Shown here in pieces: positions 34,829 to 46,900 of a DNA stretch of 64,000 bases. Position 1 is the stretch's first letter. Every line of letters starts with the position of its first letter. Position numbers and translations under genes: made by a program. The notes under the pieces are model-generated. The model was not told where the DNA came from. It worked only from the letters and a program-made list of their open reading frames with translations, and ran no database searches. This DNA comes from Annona cherimola (taxonomy: Eukaryota > Streptophyta > Magnoliopsida > Magnoliales > Annonaceae): positions 93,419,137 through 93,483,136 of the forward strand of contig CM059972.1 in the NCBI GenBank assembly GCA_030490835.1. The letters are read 5' to 3'.

Positions 34829-36254
34829 ATCTGATTTCTTTTTCCTTTTTTTTTTTAGCACCCTATTTATCAGGTGGAATCATCAATGCTTTGATGCTGC
34901 TCCTCTCTGTATTATAAGATCTACGTTGTCATTTTGTGAGAGAGTTTTGAAGGAAAAAAAAAAATAGCATGGCAATTGGCAGCAAATTTACTACTTTTAC
35001 TGTGCAGAATGCATGCATTTTTCCTCTTGCGTCAATCGGAAGTGCAAATTCGAAGCCTCCATGTGCATTTTTCCATTGTGTCTCAGAGAGGAAAATAACA
35101 GATTGGTCAACCAGTTTGTTTAGAGTGGAAAGCTCCCTAAATGCACAGGGAAAACAGAAATGAAATGAGAATTGAATTCCCAACAGCTGATGGAAGAGGA
35201 TTATGCCCCTTGTCATGTCATGCTGCCAGACCCTCCACTTGATTTTCACATCTTAGCAGCCACATGCATGTTAGGGCTTTGTTGATCTTAGGGTCTTGTT
35301 TTCAGTGGTCGGAGATTGGGACGTGATGTAGACTTTATGAGTGCAACTTAGGGTTCATGAAATCTGGATTCGTCTCAATTATGACTAATTTTAACTCAAC
35401 CATGACTTTTAACTTCATTGATAAAATTTAAATCTTAACCTTTATAGAACCTAAACTTTAATTTCATTGATAAAACTTAAAACCTTAACCTTAATAGTCT
35501 ATTTATGAAATTTAATTTTAACTTTATTAAAACCTAGACCTGAAATCTATTTATAAAACTTAAATTCCAATCTTATTCGTGAAAATGAGGTTCGGTTTGA
35601 GTTATAGGTTTACAAATTTCCATTTGATTTAAAAATGATAAGTTTAAAATTTCATATGAATATATAGTAATAGCAAATTACAAAAGAAAAAAGCTAGCCT
35701 AAGTATTTTTTAAAAATATAATGATATATTTTTAGGCAAAATCTAACTTTTCAAAATACAATGGATTTTTTCAAATATGCTCGTTACATTTGGCTCTAAT
35801 CACAAATATACTTATTACATTTTAGAAATTTTAAATTTACCCATGACGTTTGTATATAATTTCACAAAATGCCCACTTTGTTAAAGTCTTAAAGATCGTT
35901 AAGTTAATGGTAATTTGTTTAAATGCTGGTTATAGTTTCATAAGAGTCCAAAATATGCTTGAGATAAAATAATAAAAAAACAAAACAAAATGTGAATGAA
36001 ATTAGGCTATCTAGATTTAAAACTCGTGTGATTAAGTAGCAATGAGTTATGATATTCGACTTTTTGAATACAATTTTAAATTTGAAGGACATATTGGTAA
36101 TTTCACAAATGATCTAATAACATTTGTTAACATTCATAATGGAATAAACATTTTTTGGGATTAGATGCAAACATTGTAAACATAATGGGTATATTTAGAA
36201 TTTTGATCAAGCGTAATGGATATCTTCGAGAAAAACCCAAATAAGATAAAGGAA
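34829..36254. other. MCD1 3' region and spacer; no further gene seen
   Basis: The stretch directly after the MCD1 stop (to about 35300) has mixed composition and is probably 3' UTR and flank. Beyond 35340 a loose direct repeat of AACTTTAATTTCATTGATAAAA phrases occurs (35400-35590). No coding feature is supported. Confidence 0.45.
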
Positions 36255-36900
36255 TAATTTAATAAACTTTAACCTTTCATATTAAGATGAAAGAAAAATA
36301 ATAAACTTAAAAGTAAATAATTTAAACATAAAGATATATAAATAAAAATAATATAATTTATGGAAGATATAACATGACAAACATGTATTGTATCTAAACA
36401 TAAATATAGATCACACCGAATACTCCTATGAAACCCCTCTTCTATGTGACTCCCTTCCATTTTGAATATTTCGATAGTTGATCAAAAATTTACTTCGTCT
36501 GTGATATTTAACATCATTTATAATATCTTGAAAACTTTTTTGCTTATCTAATATCACTGTGCATGAGCCTTATCTTCAAATGTGTAAAATCAACGCAATA
36601 AAATGATTTAAAATTAAATATCAGTTTTAAAGTTATATTTTAAGATCTAAACCATCTAAAATATCATTGTTATGTAGATAAATGATTTTATAAAGTATTA
36701 TTACATTCTAATACATATATAATAGATCTAAACATTTTTCTCAATTTACATATGAATATATTTATTTTTTATTTTTTAGCAAATGGGGTACATCCATATA
36801 ATTGATTTAGATGAAACTGATCTCCTAGATAAACAAATAATGGTAAATAAAATAAATTAATTAAAATTTTCATCAAGTATTAAAAATTAAAAATTAAAAA
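36255..36900. mobile_element. Diverged long fold-back element (family related to 42216 copy)
   Basis: The core phrases GTGTAAAATCAACGCAATAAAATGATTTA, ATATCAGTTTTAAAGT, ATCTAAACCATCTAAAAT and GTAGATAAATGATT are shared with 42390-42500, 45775-45870 and, in reverse, 63060-63240. The ends are too diverged to place exactly, and no target duplication is seen. Confidence 0.55.
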
Positions 36901-36962
36901 TGGTTACATACAGGCAAACCTGATAGGTAATATAAACTATATAAATATAAAGAAATAATATA

Positions 36963-37341
36963 GATGAGTGATCCTGTTAATACGGACTAAGCAAATACCT
37001 TGCTTAGCCCACCTCAAAAAAACTCATTTACAATAAATTTTTCTTACTTTTTTCTTCATACATTAATATATAAACCACGTATTACCTTTTTTGATATGTT
37101 TATATTTTTTTAGATTTTTAAACATTTATACGTATATATGTATTTAAAATACCCTTATCTTTAAAAATAAAAAAAAAATATATAAATATATCCAAAAATG
37201 GTAAAACTTGATTTGTATGTTAAATACACTAAGATAAACAAGTATACGAAGAAAAAAGTAAAAAAAAAATGTTATAAGTGAGTTTTTTAATGTGGGCTAA
37301 GCGGCACATTTGCTTAACCAAGACTAACAGGATTATTCCTC
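36963..37341. mobile_element. Mutator-type MITE, second copy of the 12835 family
   Basis: AATAATATA at 36954-36962 and 37342-37350 is a perfect 9 bp duplication. The left end GATGAGTGATCCTGTTAA and the inverse of the right end GAGGAATAATCCTGTTAG are inverted repeats, and arms with GCTTAGCCCAC continue inward. Length is 379 bp against 394 bp for the first copy. Confidence 0.9.
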
Positions 37342-37350
37342 AATAATATA

Positions 37351-38152
37351 ATATATGGATATCATGTATATAATATATTTTATATTTATAAAATTGAAAA
37401 ATCCAACACAGGTTTGCTTAGAACCTTAACTTCATTTGCAAATCAAATTCTAAAAGTCAAGTTCTAGAACTGTACTTATCAGATTCAACAATATATATTT
37501 GGGCTCAACTGGGTACAAGTTGCAACTGCAATCTAGATGTAGTGTGTGATACCTGCTGAATGGCCCAACCCGCTCAAGATGGCTTGCACATGCTTCCTCA
37601 TCAGATGATCCCTTCTTCCCACATCTACTCACATTATAGGTCCACCGGTGAGATTTTTAAAATTCGGATGATAATTTTGAATCAAACTAAAGTTTTCTTT
37701 CATTTCTTATTAAATATATGTTTTATACTCACAAAATTATTAACACATTGGACTTAATTTATTTTAGGCTTGCGGGAGCATTGCTGTAATTTCATTTTTC
37801 AAAATTTTTGCCTGAATATTTGGCCCCCACAAAAGATCTTTTTACTATTCGGATTTTATATTTTAATTTTTGATATTTTTGATTTTTAAAATTAAAAAAC
37901 TTTAGCATTTTTCATGCAGCAGGAAAATGAAAAATGCTGAATTTTTTGTTTTTAAAATTCATAAAAATTGCAGCGCACTAGATTATATAAAGAGAAAGGA
38001 GGTAAAAAATCCGCTGCATCACTTCATAAAAGAAACTGAATAACTACTTAAAGAGAATGAAGCAATTACGGTGGATCCTTGAATATCACTGCAAAAATTT
38101 TAATTTTTTTGCAATTAAAATTTTCTAGAAAAGGTAAAAATTTAGTTATTAA
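37351..38152. other. No gene seen
   Basis: Mixed AT-rich sequence. A 60-codon frame near 37450-37632 has no recognisable domain. Nothing supported. Confidence 0.45.
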
Positions 38153-38445
38153 GGGTGCGTTGGGGAAATAGCAAAAAATACTAAGCTAAAACTTTTTAAT
38201 CTAAAACTTTTCACTCTTCATAATTACCGTATTTTTAATTATATTTTCACATCTTTTTATACAACTACTTTATTTTTAATTATTTTTACACGACTACCCA
38301 TACAACTAACCTATATTTTTTTTTATTTTTTTTTATTTTTGCTCTTCATCATTATCCAAACCAAATCTCAACATTTTCTTTCAATTTAACAATTTTTATA
38401 CAAAAGATTTTTCATCTAAAAATTTTATAACTTTCCAAACACATC
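38153..38445. mobile_element. Tourist-like MITE copy
   Basis: Starts GGGTGCGTTGGGGAAATAG and ends CTTTCCAAACACATC. The body shows ACTTTTCACTCTTCATAATT and CCCATACAACTAACCTAT in the reverse family orientation. Confidence 0.75.
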
Positions 38446-39164
38446 TTGAAGAGAAACTTCATTGCTAATAATGTAAGGCATATTCAATATAGCAACATTA
38501 AGAAGAAACTTGGCTGCCAATAATTAATATTTTTTGTGTTTAAGTAACCGAAATTTAATTTTTGTTGCCAAAACATTAACATTGCTACAATAACGGAAAA
38601 TTTTCTGTCTATGAAAGAATCATCATAATTAATCTAGTAATTTTTTTCTCATTTATAAAAGCATCAGCATAAGCAAGAAATTTTTTTCTTAAATATGTAT
38701 TTTCTTCGCTAATAAGAGCTGAAAAAAGTGTTTTCTTACCGTGTACGTTAATGAAAAATAGATTTCCAGCGCAATAGATTATCAAGATATGCTAGCTAGT
38801 TGAGCAAGGCATACAAATTACGTCGTTTGACACGTAGGCCAATTTTTAATTTTTTTTATATACACATGCGAACCCTACTTAATTACAGTTTCCCCCTTTG
38901 AAATTAATTTGGCAAGTTTTGAAACGTATTTGATATTTTATTTAATTTTTAAAAAGACAAAGGCATGGATACATTGGGCACATGTATCATGCTCATTTTT
39001 TATTTTTAAAAATAAAAAATAAAATACTAAATGCATTTTCAAATTTTCAAATTTCACAAAGTGGAATTTTTTTTTAAAAAAAGCTAGGTCAGCGTGTTAG
39101 ACACGTTGTATCCTCACCCAATAAATTAATCCTCTGCTCAACTGAAAAACTCATATATATATAT
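38446..39164. other. No gene seen; AT-rich spacer
   Basis: Short inverted phrases around TTTTTAATTTTTAAAA (38990-39090) form simple hairpins. No gene or bounded element. Confidence 0.45.
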
Positions 39165-40040
39165 ATATATATGGATTTAATCATGTACATTCCGTCTGCA
39201 CAGAAACTACCATGCAGATGGCTCATCCGGACGTCTATTTCGGTGGGGTAAATCCAGTCCGTCTATTCGTTTCTGCGTGTTGCGAAGGAGGCGGAGACTG
39301 CACGTACACGTGGATGGGTGCATTTTCCCGCTCGGCAGCAAAAAAGGAAAAAAAAAATCCCGCCCGCACCTCCTTCGGCGGTGGACGAGATCATCTTCCC
39401 AGGTGCCAGCCTGTCCTCCTTCCCAAGCGCCAGCCCGTCCTCCTTCCCAGGCGCCAGCCCGTACTCCCATCCGCGCGGATCGTCTTCTCCGAAAATCCGC
39501 AGCAAACGTACCTCCCATAAGTGTTGTTTTCCACATGCGGATTTTCGCGTCAAAGAGATGCGGATGAGAGTACTTTTGATGCGCAGTCATAATCCGCATG
39601 CAGATTTTCGGAGAAGACGACCCCTTCTGTCGACGCAGAACTTCGGAATCGACGGAGAACTTTGAAATCTCGACGGAGATCTTCAAAATCTCGACGGAGA
39701 AGGAGAAATCGATGGAGAAGGAGATTCGAGAGCAGCGACGGCAGCAGCTCGACGAAGAAGGAGAAATCGACGGAGAAGAAGATTCGAGAGCAGCGGCGGC
39801 AGCAGTGTCGTCGTCTCCATTTTTGAAATGGGAGGGATGAGCGGGAAAATGCATTCTCCGAAGTTTTGAGCGCGTGTATGCGCAATCTCATTCGGCTCGC
39901 CGTCTCCCTCTACACGTACACACACGATGGAAGAAGCGGCGTAGATTTCGCCCGCTGAAATGGACGGCCGGATGGGGCGTCTGCAGGAGAATTCGGGTGC
40001 AGTCCGAATGCACATGAATAAATCTCTATATATATATATA
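39165..40040. mobile_element. (TA)n-flanked element with about 180 bp inverted arms and GC-rich centre
   Basis: (TA)n tracts lie on both sides (39154-39172 and 40027-40042). The left arm has GATTTAATCATGTACATTC, CCATGCAGATGGCTCATCC and GACGTCTATTTCGGTGGGG. The right arm, reverse-complemented, has GATTTATTCATGTGCATTC, CCTGCAGACGCCCCATCC and GCCGTCCATTTCAGCGGGC, in order. The centre has GCGCCAGCCCGT tandem units (39400-39465) and an inner hairpin (CGTCTTCTCCGAAAATCCGC at 39480 against its inverse near 39600). A repeated ATCGACGGAGAAG/ATTCGAGAGCAGCG block lies at 39650-39805. A 215-codon frame on the minus strand spans these repeats and looks like a composition effect, not a gene. Confidence 0.7.
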
Positions 40041-40042
40041 TA

Positions 40043-40372
40043 GACGCTGCACCGGAACAACGGTGCAGTTGCCCAAAAAATGGGCCCTACACATATTAAA
40101 ATGCAATGAAACTTTATATAATCATTTATCTATATATAAATCATACCTTAGATGGTTTAGATGTTGAAAAAACCATTTTAATGTTGTTATTTACATCAAA
40201 TTATTTTATTACGTTGATTTTGTACCATTTTCAGATTGGCCCCATATACATATCTAATTGGGATGAAAATTAGTATGGTAATAGAATACATTATTCTAAA
40301 TACAATGGGTGAAGTAGATTATGATTTGATGATCATGTGGGGCCCATTTTAGCGATGCTGCACCTGAATATT
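40043..40372. mobile_element. (TA)n-flanked fold-back element (Micron-like), copy 1
   Basis: Between (TA)n tracts the ends read GACGCTGCACCGGAACAACGG and, at the right, GGGGCCCATTTTAGCGATGCTGCACC. It shares the body phrases ATCTAATTGGGATGAAAATTAG and AATACATTATTCTAAATACAATGGG with the copy at 41836. Flanking (TA)n tracts resemble the Micron elements described in rice. The family match is inference. Confidence 0.7.
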
Positions 40373-40772
40373 CCTCATATATACATATATATATATATGT
40401 GAAAATTATTTAACTAATTCATGCAGCTGTAGCTTAAAAAACGTAAGAAACAAATGCAGCGTATTAATTAACTAATGTGCTAAGCTAAACGGAAAAACAG
40501 TTTTCTTTTATGACAAAACCGAAAAGCACATTAACTAGAAGCAATTGCTTCAAACACGTACTATGCAAACAAGTAAGATGTATGCATGGCCCATTTAAAA
40601 AAAAAAAAAAAAGGATGTATGCATGCATGCAAGCCCGCACGCCCTCACGAAGTTAAAATCCACGATAGAGAAGCCATTAATGTATTTTTACTCAACGCAT
40701 GAAAAAATTAATTAAACAAGGCCGATAGAGAAGAACACGTGCATGTAAGTTCATCCACCACATTAATCTCTT

Positions 40773-40782
40773 CCATATATAC
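40773..40782 (+). promoter_or_regulatory. TATA-box candidate for the EC1-like gene
   Basis: CCATATATAC lies about 85 bp before the start codon at 40866; a second TA run is at 40794-40803. Spacing allows a 5' UTR of about 35-60 bases. Confidence 0.4.
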
Positions 40783-40865
40783 CCATCTATCTATGTATAT
40801 ATATCCACAAATTTCTAAACCTTAGCAACCCATCCCTCAGCAGTGATCATCTGTGACAAAATACC

Positions 40866-41309
40866 ATGGCAAACATGGGCATGTTGTTGGTTGCAGTACT
40901 GGTGGTATTTGCAACGAAATTGCCTGCACATGCAAACGGAGAACAAGAGGCCCAGCCGGCGCCAAAATCATCATCAGGTAGAGCAGAGAGAGGAATGGGA
41001 GGTAATTATATTGCAGCATCAGGTGCGAAGAAAGTGCCAGCGCCAGTGCCAGTGCCAGCTTGGTATGAATGCATCCACATATTTCAACCGATGACGCTGC
41101 AGTGCGGGGCTGATCTCTTGTACATAATCTCCCATCCGGATCCGGCGAAACGCAAACAAGGGCTTGGCAGAGAATGCTGCAAGCTTTTCGGCGTCGCCAA
41201 CGATTCCTGCATACGACAGTTCATCAAAGCCTTATACGGAGCCAATCAATGGCCTGAACTCGACCTCCTCGTCCACTTCCTCAAGAATGGCTGCAGACTT
41301 TCCACATAG
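40866..41309 (+). CDS. Secreted prolamin-like six-cysteine protein, EC1/ECA1 type
   Basis: The intronless 147-residue frame starts MANMGMLLVAVLVVF. This gives a signal peptide with likely cleavage after AHA (about residue 23). A low-complexity linker (APVPVPA, about 55-65) leads to a domain with cysteines at 69, 80, 104, 105, 115 and 143, spaced CX10CX23CCX9CX27C. This pattern, with YECI, RECCK and GC near the end, fits the plant prolamin-like (ECA1 gametogenesis-related) family. Egg-cell EC1 proteins of this family are secreted on sperm arrival and aid gamete fusion; other members act in flowers or seeds, so the exact role is not known. The CC pair and six cysteines can form three disulfides. 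A TAATAAAAC poly(A)-signal-like site follows at 41326. MITE-like elements flank it on both sides. Confidence 0.8.
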   Translation: MANMGMLLVAVLVVFATKLPAHANGEQEAQPAPKSSSGRAERGMGGNYIAASGAKKVPAPVPVPAWYECIHIFQPMTLQCGADLLYIISHPDPAKRKQGLGRECCKLFGVANDSCIRQFIKALYGANQWPELDLLVHFLKNGCRLST

Positions 41310-41835
41310 CTTCTTGTCTTTTCTTTCTAATAAAACCACCAAATAATTAATTATACATGTGTCTTACTGCTTTAGTGGAAGAATAAATGAATTTTCTTTT
41401 TTTTTTTATTCCTTTCTTTTCATGTAATATTGTGGCACTTAATTTTGTCTTTCCCCACCTAATTGTTATAATTATGCATGCATCAAAAAACTAGCGCGCT
41501 AGCTTCATATAGTTAATTAATTTTTTGATAGAAGATATAGTTAATTAATTACTTAAGCAACGTTTTCGATCCCAATTTACTATCAATTAAGCTGGATAAT
41601 TAGAAAATGAGGGGCTTGCTTGCAAGGTTGCGTGGAGCTACTTCGTACGTAGCTGAACCTAATCTGCTAGCATAAGTGAGTGAAGCTTTGATTTACCCAG
41701 GTTGAAATTGATTTAAATCAGTTTTTCATATAAGATTTAAATTAGTTAAGTTTTATACAGTTGATGTCAACTATGTTCAATTGGTGGCTGTGGAAGTACA
41801 ACAAATGTTAATAAATGTGACCTATCTTTGATATA
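41310..41835. other. 3' flank of the EC1-like gene; no other gene seen
   Basis: It contains the probable poly(A) signal region and a T run (41395-41409). No further frame or element is recognised. Confidence 0.45.
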
Positions 41836-42200
41836 TTATATATATGAGAGCTGTTCCGGTGCGGTGATGCTGCACCGGAACAGCGGTACAGTGGGCACAT
41901 TGTGGGCCCCACATGATCATGAAATCATGATCTACTCCACCCATTGTATTTAGAATAATGTATTCTATTATCACACCAATTTTCATCCCAATCAGATATG
42001 TATATGGGCCCCATCTGAAAGACGGTACAAATCTAACGTAATAAAATAGTTTGATGTAAATAACAACTTTAAAGTATCTGATTGGGATGAAAATTGGTAT
42101 GGTAATAGAATACATTATTCTAAATACAATGGGTGGAGTAGATCATGATTTCATGATCATGTGGGGCCCATTTTGGTCCCACTGCACCGGAACAGAATCA
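41836..42200. mobile_element. (TA)n-flanked fold-back element, copy 2, near-perfect arms
   Basis: Arms of about 150 bp are nearly perfect inverted repeats: GGGCCCCACATGATCATG, AAATCATGATCTACTCCACC and CATTGTATTTAGAATAATG on the left recur inverted on the right. The ends carry CTGTTCCGGTGC and GCACCGGAACAG. TA runs flank both ends. This is the youngest-looking member of the cluster. Confidence 0.85.
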
Positions 42201-42215
42201 TATATATATATATAT

Positions 42216-42550
42216 ATATGGGAAATGATCCAGTGCATGCGACTGCACCGTGCAGTCCATGCACTGTGAGCCCCACCTGATCATTTCTCATAAATCCACC
42301 TCACTCATTGTATTTAGAATTGTTCACTTTATTACCATACCAATTTTCATCCAAATCCAACATGTGTGTAGTCTCCATCTTAAAATGGTGCAAAATCAAC
42401 GTAATAAAATAGTTTAATGTAAATATCAAGTTTAAAGTGGTTTTTTCAACATCTAAACCGTCTAAAGTATGATTTATATATGGATAAATGAGTGTATAAA
42501 GTTTCATTACAATCTAATATGTGTGGGGTCCATTTTACAGCGGACTGCAC
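42216..42550. mobile_element. (TA)n-flanked fold-back element, copy 3
   Basis: Starts after a (TA)n tract shared with copy 2. It has GACTGCACCGTGCAGTCC on the left and GCGGACTGCACC on the right. Body phrases (AAATCAACGTAATAAAATAG, CATCTAAACCGTCTAAAGT) link it to copies 40043 and 36255. Confidence 0.75.
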
Positions 42551-43910
42551 CGTTGATTTAGCTAGCTATAAATACATGGTTGCTTAAAAGTATTGGTATG
42601 CGGTCAAATGTAACCAAATATAAATTGTAGTCATTTATTACATTTACTGCAAATAATAGTTACTTGATGTCGAGTAATTTGCTTATAACTTTTTTAATTA
42701 GAAAGTAATTTTCTTAGAGTTAAATGCAAATAAAATTGAATTTCAATGCAAAAAATTGTTTACCTGTAACTTCTTTTATATATAGTGCAACAGTCGCACA
42801 CAATAGGTAGATTTTTTTCATCTTTTAAAGTATTATTTTTAACTAGCAACAGAAGATAAGCATGGATTTAATTAATATTGGCTTTGAAAGTACTTGACCT
42901 TACATTTTAATTGTTGTCTTCAAAACATTTTAGATAGGTTTTTTTTTTTTTTAAAATGGGCTGGAATTTTGTTTAATTGGTGTGCTTAAATGATATGGGC
43001 TTGAAAGCTAACTAAGCTACGTTCATTAGGCTTTGAAAAACTTTCAGAGGCTTTAATATAGTTTAACTGATAAGGAAATGGACAATTAGTAATGTGATAT
43101 ATTTGTGGCGATGCCAAATTTAGGATTGTGTTTTAGAACCTCCAAGTTTGTTTATTTACTTTTTAATTTTAAGCATTAACACTTTTCATGTCGTTACATT
43201 TTGAAACCGAAATGTTGCTCTCTCTTCCTTCCCTTGCTTCCGATTCTCGAATTTTGTTTTTTAGTCTTTCTATGGATTAATTGGCAGCTGAAAGCTTGCA
43301 CCCATCGTCTACGTCTTCTATGCAGATTTCCTTTCCTTTTTTATGTTTAGAAAGTGATAAAACTTTTAAATGAAAAAATTTTAGTATAGAAGTTTTTTAA
43401 AACAAGAAAAAATACTTGATATGACAGCGCAACGATGAAGAATAAAGAAAATAAAGTTAAAATAAATAAGTTAATTATATAAATAATGAGTAACCATCTT
43501 TTCAAACCGGTCTATATATATATTGTTTTTAAAATTTTTTTTATAAACATATTAATCTAGTTATATTTAATCTATAAACTAAATTATACCATTTTTGGAT
43601 ATGTGTATATATTTATTTTAGATTTTTAAATATAGGGGCATTTAAGTCATTAAAATCTGGATGACAAAACAACTTCAAATCTCCACTGACCAGATAGATA
43701 GAGGTCAAGTTTCTATTTCCCTTGAAAATGATATTAACATACTTCACAGCATCCCTAAACCTGGCTGAGTGTTTACTCAATGCATTTACTCAATAAATAA
43801 ATGTATACAAAGTTGCAAGAAACTATTTTTCACACCAACAGACACATGGTTGATTGTTTAAGAAGGTAAGGGTAACCCTGATCTGGCATTGTTTCAACAT
43901 TAACAAGCAG
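42551..43910. other. Spacer with MITE fragments; no gene seen
   Basis: A truncated Tourist-like piece (about 43345-43480, GTTTAGAAAGTGATAAAACT) abuts a fragment of the 8885 palindromic MITE family (about 43500-43640, TTTTTGGATATGTGTATATA). The rest, including the 3' flank of the p34-like gene, shows nothing recognisable. Confidence 0.5.
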
Positions 43911-46900
43911 TCAAAAATCTTCATCATCGCTGTCAGCAAACATGTTAGCCATTTTCATTGCTAGCTTTGCAGCCATTTCCTTCCTCTGAAAATCAGGCAT
44001 CAACCTCGAGTTCTCACGCATAAGACTGATCTCGCACATCAACTGTTCCAAATCCTTATAACCCAAATGCATGTCCTCCCCGAAGGGGCTACTACCTTCA
44101 TACTCTTCCTGAAATGGAACCCTGGAAATTTCAGACTCATGAGGTGGAGATTCAGCTGATTGTCCTCCAGAGATTTCCCGGGGTAGAACAGTGGTAGCAT
44201 TAGTTTCAGACACCGGTAATGGGGCTTCCTTTAATATCCCTTCAGAATCTTCCTGTACAAGGACTCCAGTGCCCTCAGTCACAGATTCCTGTAACTGCAG
44301 ACTAGCGTCTGAGGTCTGAGTTTCACCTGCATTGATAGTTTCTTTATTTTCATTCTGACTTTGAACTGAAATAATCCCATTGACTGATGGACCTGCTTCT
44401 GCATCACTAGGTTGAGAAGCTTCATTAAGAGCAACCCATTCATCATCCCACAGTTCAGCAGAGCCCCTGGATAGTACTTCATACTCTATTTCGTACTCAG
44501 ATTCCTCATCTGTCAAATCTAGCAAAAGAAATCACCAATAAACAGCTCTAAAAAACAGAAAAGGCCAACTAGAGTTTGATTGGTTGACAGAAAACACATT
44601 CGATTGCCCCCTTAAGAAGGAAGAATAACAAGTAGCAGCAGCATACCTTTTACTGGAGGAGAAGGTTGAGAACCTGACTTCAGGATCATCCCAGGCCACA
44701 TATGAGCAGAGAGAGCTCCATACAATCGCTCTACTCCTTGTGAATCTCCATCAACAGAGAGGCCTGTCAAAAAAAACAAGGGACAAAAATTAAAAAACCC
44801 TCCTCAATTTCTAAAAAAGAGATAAAACAAAATACAAAAAAACAAGAGAGAATTGTAAAAACCCAGAAAAGGGAATAAAAGCAAATAGAGACAGTAGAAA
44901 AAAATGACTATTTCTAACAAAAAAGAATCACATTTCTAACATACTTTTGTGACTAGCACCATATTCATACAAAAGCATAACATGACTACAGTTTTAACCA
45001 AGATGTACAATTTAAACCAAATCAATAGTCCATGATTCATTTCAATACATAATAACAAGAAGAAAAAATCCTCCCTCAGTTCTTTTTCCCCCAAGAAAGC
45101 TTATACTGCTGATATCATCTTTTTTTTATAAAAAAAAAAAAAATTCATTTCTTTCCATTTTACCCAAGTAACCAGTCAGGCCTTATAGATGTGTCCACGC
45201 AATGAAGGTGATGCAAAGATTTCCGCTTTTTCCTGTTTCACTTTATATAACATTTATTTGTCCTAATATCCTGACTTCTCTAGATCAGTACTTATTATTT
45301 GCATTTCTATCTTATTTAGAAAGATATCTATCCTATTGCAAAAATTTCCACCTTTTTACTGTTTCATTTTATATCAAATTTTTTTGTCCTAATATGCTTA
45401 CTTCTCTAGATTATTACTTATTATTTCCATTTCTATCTTGTTTAAAAAGATATTTATTTTATTGTTCATTTATTTCAATTGCTAATAAGATCACCAATCA
45501 AGCCCTAGAAACCGCAGGGTGTACACCCATGACTAAAACAACACATCCCCAAGAAAAATGATGCAATAAGGAACATAAGAAACAGAATAATCTGCTGATT
45601 ATGTGGGTCAAACAATGTTTGTTAAGTGAAGCATGACAACTAATGACTTTTCAAGTCCCATCACACACAATATGCCCATGAGCCCACCTAATAGTTCCAT
45701 TAGTTGTCGGAAAGCCCATTATTGAGTTCTGCTTCTAGGAAACATCACTTCTACATAACCTTACAAACGTGTAAAATCATCATTATAAAATGATTTAATG
45801 CTAAATATCAATTTTAAAGTAGTAATTTCAAACTGTCTAAAATAGCATTACTACGTAGATAAATGATTCTATAAAGCAACATTACATTTTAATGCATTTA
45901 TGAATAGGTCCAAGCATTTTCTATAATTTACACATGAATATATATTTTTTACATTAAAATGAGACAACGTTCTCCTCCGAATTTGATACCGAGATCTCAC
46001 ACTTACACACCCAATGTGATAACACTAACCTATGCTCTGGTTCACCATAAATATATTTTTTAAGCAAAAGCAGCCAACGTACATCTTTGACTTGGATGAA
46101 ACTTGATTTTCTAACTAAATAAATGATACTAAATATGATAGATGGCATGAATTTCCCATCAATCATCAAGGTGGGAAAAATAGATGAGGTTACATAAAAC
46201 CACTTCCAGGAGTTTTAGTAATTAAGGTTTACTAGTCATCCATAAATATTGATGTAGCCTGCCTCGCGACACCTATCAGGATGCATCATACAGAATTACA
46301 ATAGAAATCCCACACAAAAATAATTGACAGGTCAAAGCAATATTATTGAGTACAGACTATGATATAGACCACGCTAGCATGCCTACCAATTAAAGGCATT
46401 GTTTGACAATACTTATGGCAGTGCAACTCAAAGTGACTGACCTGATTTCAGAAGGAACCAAATTTCAAGCATGACTACTTGTTGTCAGTTTAGGTTGGAT
46501 ATTCAAAGTTGGATCTTAAGAAATTGATCAAATGTATGGTTTCTTTTATTTAATAACAGCTTTATCATTTACTATCTGTGAACCTACAATATTGATGACA
46601 ATCTCCGAATGATACAAAAGATGACTCTCGCTCTCAGACGTTAAGCAATATGAAGCAGATAAGAGTGTGGACTGGATTTTAGACCTCATACTCGAACTCC
46701 CAATGATGTTGGAAACAAAGGATGACACATCAACTTAGAACAGAACCTTACATTTGTCGAAATCCACATTGGATGCACAAGCTTCAATGTATTCAATATT
46801 GTTTTGACTGCACCATTCCAAACAAGACCTTCTGATCTCAAATGAAGGTTCTTCATCATTCTCCAACAGACTAGCTCCCTCAGTTTCAAGAATCCCATAA

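Noticed and set aside
39207..39854. 215-codon open frame on the minus strand.
   Set aside because: It spans inverted arms and GC-rich tandem units of a transposon, consists of Ser/Arg-rich low-complexity stretches and has overlapping open frames in all other phases.
45202..45561. 119-codon plus-strand frame.
   Set aside because: It is a two-copy tandem duplication inside an intron of the minus-strand p34-like gene and both halves are hydrophobic AT-rich translation.
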